NCBI GenBank assembly: GCA_035760965.1
Contig: DASTRY010000007.1
Location: 99,049-163,048, forward strand
Origin: JADGHX01 sp035760965
GTDB lineage: Bacteria; Pseudomonadota; Gammaproteobacteria; Steroidobacterales; Steroidobacteraceae
Reading direction: 5' to 3'
Length of the DNA: 64,000 bases
Part shown: one piece after another, positions 61,861-64,000 of the stretch
Layout of the letters: each line of letters opens with the position of its first letter
Numbering within the stretch: the first letter of the stretch is position 1
Position numbers and translations under genes: made by a program
The notes under the pieces: model-generated
The model's input: only the letters and a program-made list of their open reading frames with translations
Told to the model about the DNA's origin: nothing
The model's database searches: none

Positions 61861-62328
61861 ATGGATTCGGCATCTCATTGGATCGAGCGACTGCGCTTGC
61901 AGCCGCACCCGGAAGGCGGGTGGTATCGCGAAGTGCATCGGGCGGCAGAGCGCGTCCAGACAGCGCGCGGCCCGCGGTCTGCGCTCACGACGATCTACTA
62001 CCTGCTCGAGCAGGCACAGCTCAGCCGCTGGCACGTCGTCGAATCCGACGAGGTGTGGCACTTCTACCGGGGCGCCCCGCTCGAGCTGCTTGCCTACGAC
62101 CCGCGCTCACGCGCACTTCGCCGCACGATGCTCGGTGCGAACGGCGAGTCGATCGGCGTGATCGAGGCGGGCGTGTGGCAAGCGGCCCGCAGTTGCGGCG
62201 CGTACTCGCTCGTCGGCTGTACCGTCGGGCCCGGATTCGACTTCGCGGATTTCCGCTTCGTCGCGACGATCGCGGACCATCGCGAACATTTCTCGGGCGA
62301 GCTCGCACGCTACGCGGAGCTGCTGTGA
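61861..62328 (+). CDS. DUF985-family cupin protein
   Basis: The 155-aa protein matches DUF985: LRLQPHPEGGWYREVHR, TTIYYLLEQAQLSRWHVVESDEVWHFYRGAPLEL-type text, and VGCTVGPGFDFADFRF at the end. The single cupin barrel keeps histidines at the metal site. Some relatives are sugar or glycan-related; no function is established here. Confidence 0.92.
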   Translation: MDSASHWIERLRLQPHPEGGWYREVHRAAERVQTARGPRSALTTIYYLLEQAQLSRWHVVESDEVWHFYRGAPLELLAYDPRSRALRRTMLGANGESIGVIEAGVWQAARSCGAYSLVGCTVGPGFDFADFRFVATIADHREHFSGELARYAELL

Positions 62329-62343
62329 CGTCAGCTTCGACGG

Positions 62344-62367
62344 ACCCCGCCGCCGGCTGGCGGCGGG
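62344..62367. terminator. perfect hairpin between converging genes
   Basis: CCCCGCCGCC-GGCT-GGCGGCGGGG is a 10-bp perfect stem, 15 bp after the DUF985 stop and 15 bp before the end of the opposing gene. No U-run, so termination would be weak or Rho-assisted. Confidence 0.5.
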
Positions 62368-62382
62368 GCCCGCGAGCGCAGC

Positions 62383-63219
62383 TCACATGCCGCTCATGTC
62401 GCTCATCGAGGCCACTTTCGAGTTGAAGAAGAGGAAGAAATTCGAGCCGACTTCCACCGCATTCCCCGCGGCTTCCGCGGCATCCATCTTCTCCGACGAC
62501 GTGATTCCGCTGCTGCCGTCCGCGGCCGGCCAGTCGCGCGGATCCATCACGAGCACCGGCCGGACTTCCCACCAGATGTTGTTGGTGTTGATCTCGTCGT
62601 CGTCGACGACGTGATCGTGATTGGGCGTAGGCAGGAAGATCGGATGCTTTGGCACCTTGGGAATGCCGGGCAGGCCCGCGAGCAGGACGGATAGATCGAC
62701 CGAGGAGGCGTGCATCGTGCAGGTCCCCGGAACGGCGTGGTTCGGATCGGGACACTGCGTGTCGACCGTCGGCTTGGCGCGCCACGCTTCCGGAACGTGG
62801 CCGAACAGCTTGATCAGCTCCTTGCCCAACTCCCGACCGCACAGCTCGCCGCGTCGACCTCCGTTCGGGCACGGCATGGCATCGTTGGGATTCGTGCTGC
62901 TTCCGAACATCGGCACCAGCACGTAGAGGTGCACGGTCTTCTCGATATCCGTTCCGGTCGGGTCCTGCGGCGGCTCCGTGACGACCTGACAGATCGGCGT
63001 CTGCATCTCGGCGGGGTCCGACTCGGCTTGGATGCCGTTGAAGTTCAGGTCCATCTCCCGCTGGTGAACGCAAGCGAAGTTCTGCTCGTAGGTGAACGTG
63101 ACGAGCTTGTCGGCACCGAAGCCACGGGTCTGATCGTGCGCGAGGGGTGATTGGGCCGAGGCCGTTCCCAGCGGCCAGGCGAAGAGCGCGCACAGTGCAA
63201 GCGAACGGGGGGTGTTCAT
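62383..63219 (-). CDS. secreted hypothetical protein
   Basis: The 278-aa product has a signal peptide (cleavage after GTASA). Cysteines are at NFACVH, QTPICQ, AMPCPNGG, GELCGRE, TQCPDP and GTCTMH, consistent with disulfides. Other visible text: DLNFNGIQAESDP, HLYVLVPMFGSSTNPNDAMP, and a poly-acidic PTPNHDHVVDDDEIN, which may bind metal. A Met-rich SMSDMSGM end is unusual. AGGGAGA precedes the ATG. I do not recognise the family. Confidence 0.75.
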   Translation of the reverse strand: MNTPRSLALCALFAWPLGTASAQSPLAHDQTRGFGADKLVTFTYEQNFACVHQREMDLNFNGIQAESDPAEMQTPICQVVTEPPQDPTGTDIEKTVHLYVLVPMFGSSTNPNDAMPCPNGGRRGELCGRELGKELIKLFGHVPEAWRAKPTVDTQCPDPNHAVPGTCTMHASSVDLSVLLAGLPGIPKVPKHPIFLPTPNHDHVVDDDEINTNNIWWEVRPVLVMDPRDWPAADGSSGITSSEKMDAAEAAGNAVEVGSNFFLFFNSKVASMSDMSGM

Positions 63220-63345
63220 GTCGTTCTCCCTGATCGGCGAGGCTCGCGTCGACGCCGACGAGATGAAGTGAAGGGATGAGAACGAACATGGGTTCAATGC
63301 ACTGAGCGCGGGGTTCAAGCGTTGCCGCGCGACGGCGCAAAAACA

Positions 63346-63378
63346 AAGGCCCCGCCGACTCACGTCGTGCGGGGCCTT
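63346..63378 (-). terminator. intrinsic terminator of rpoD
   Basis: On the minus strand AAGGCCCCGC and GCGGGGCCTT form a perfect 10-bp stem around a 13-nt loop, followed by TTTGTTTTT. It is 30 bp after the rpoD stop. Confidence 0.9.
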
Positions 63379-63407
63379 CGATTCACCTTGCGGGTGGGAC
63401 CGAGCGC

Positions 63408-64000
<593 letters not shown>

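Overview
The window is GC-rich (roughly two thirds G+C by eye), gene-dense bacterial chromosome. The gene set (rpoD C-terminus of proteobacterial type, hrpB, ygiQ, nfeD/slipin pair, NodT-type RND pump, bufABC, and a tRNA-Ile(CAU) carrying a group I intron) points to a proteobacterium. A gammaproteobacterium of the Steroidobacterales/Nevskiales/Xanthomonadales kind is my best guess; this is inference, since no rRNA is present. Nearly all of it reads as ordinary chromosome with short operons coupled by 4-nt ATGA/GTGA overlaps.

Layout. 1-7.5 kb: truncated Rossmann protein, VanZ-like protein, a GAF-GGDEF-EAL cyclic-di-GMP protein, an NlpC/P60 lipoprotein, and a c-di-GMP-I riboswitch in front of a SPOR-like envelope protein. 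7.5-13.9 kb: a giant tandem UvrA (2001 aa, four Walker A motifs) coupled to a zinc-ribbon protein. 14.1-16.2 kb: a bufferin operon (bufA precursor, bufB MNIO enzyme, bufC partner). 16.5-19.1 kb: cystathionine beta-synthase and gamma-lyase (reverse transsulfuration). 19-28 kb: 7TM-GGDEF protein, ABC-2 exporter pair, YCII-VOC fusion with a cupin, amine oxidase with a TPR protein, DOMON-like protein and NamZ-family protein. 28-44.6 kb: S9 peptidase, ygiQ, nfeD-slipin-DUF423 cluster, M13 peptidase, YpfJ-type metalloprotease, hrpB, MFS transporter, a 37-aa membrane protein and a BON lipoprotein ending at a clear terminator. 44.8-46.5 kb: GST and an exported-looking zinc-type dehydrogenase.

46.7-50.4 kb is the accessory part. 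A tRNA-Ile(CAU) is split in its anticodon loop by a 243-nt group I intron. It is followed by about 3.4 kb of less GC-rich, poorly recognised DNA: a 296-aa unknown gene overlapping a PIN-domain gene broken by a single extra base, and a membrane-anchored protein made of 14 eleven-residue repeats. The stretch ends at an imperfect copy of the tRNA 3' end, which looks like the footprint of an old integration.

50.4-64 kb: DUF1775 copper-type protein, an RND-MFP-OMF efflux operon with a GntR regulator as its last gene, a siderophore-interacting flavoreductase, a TauD-type dioxygenase, hydrolase, DUF985 cupin, a secreted unknown protein, and the 3' part of rpoD with its terminator.

The most interesting items are the bufABC operon with its inter-gene hairpin, the tRNA group I intron, the c-di-GMP riboswitch next to a c-di-GMP enzyme, the broken PIN module, and the hendecad-repeat protein.
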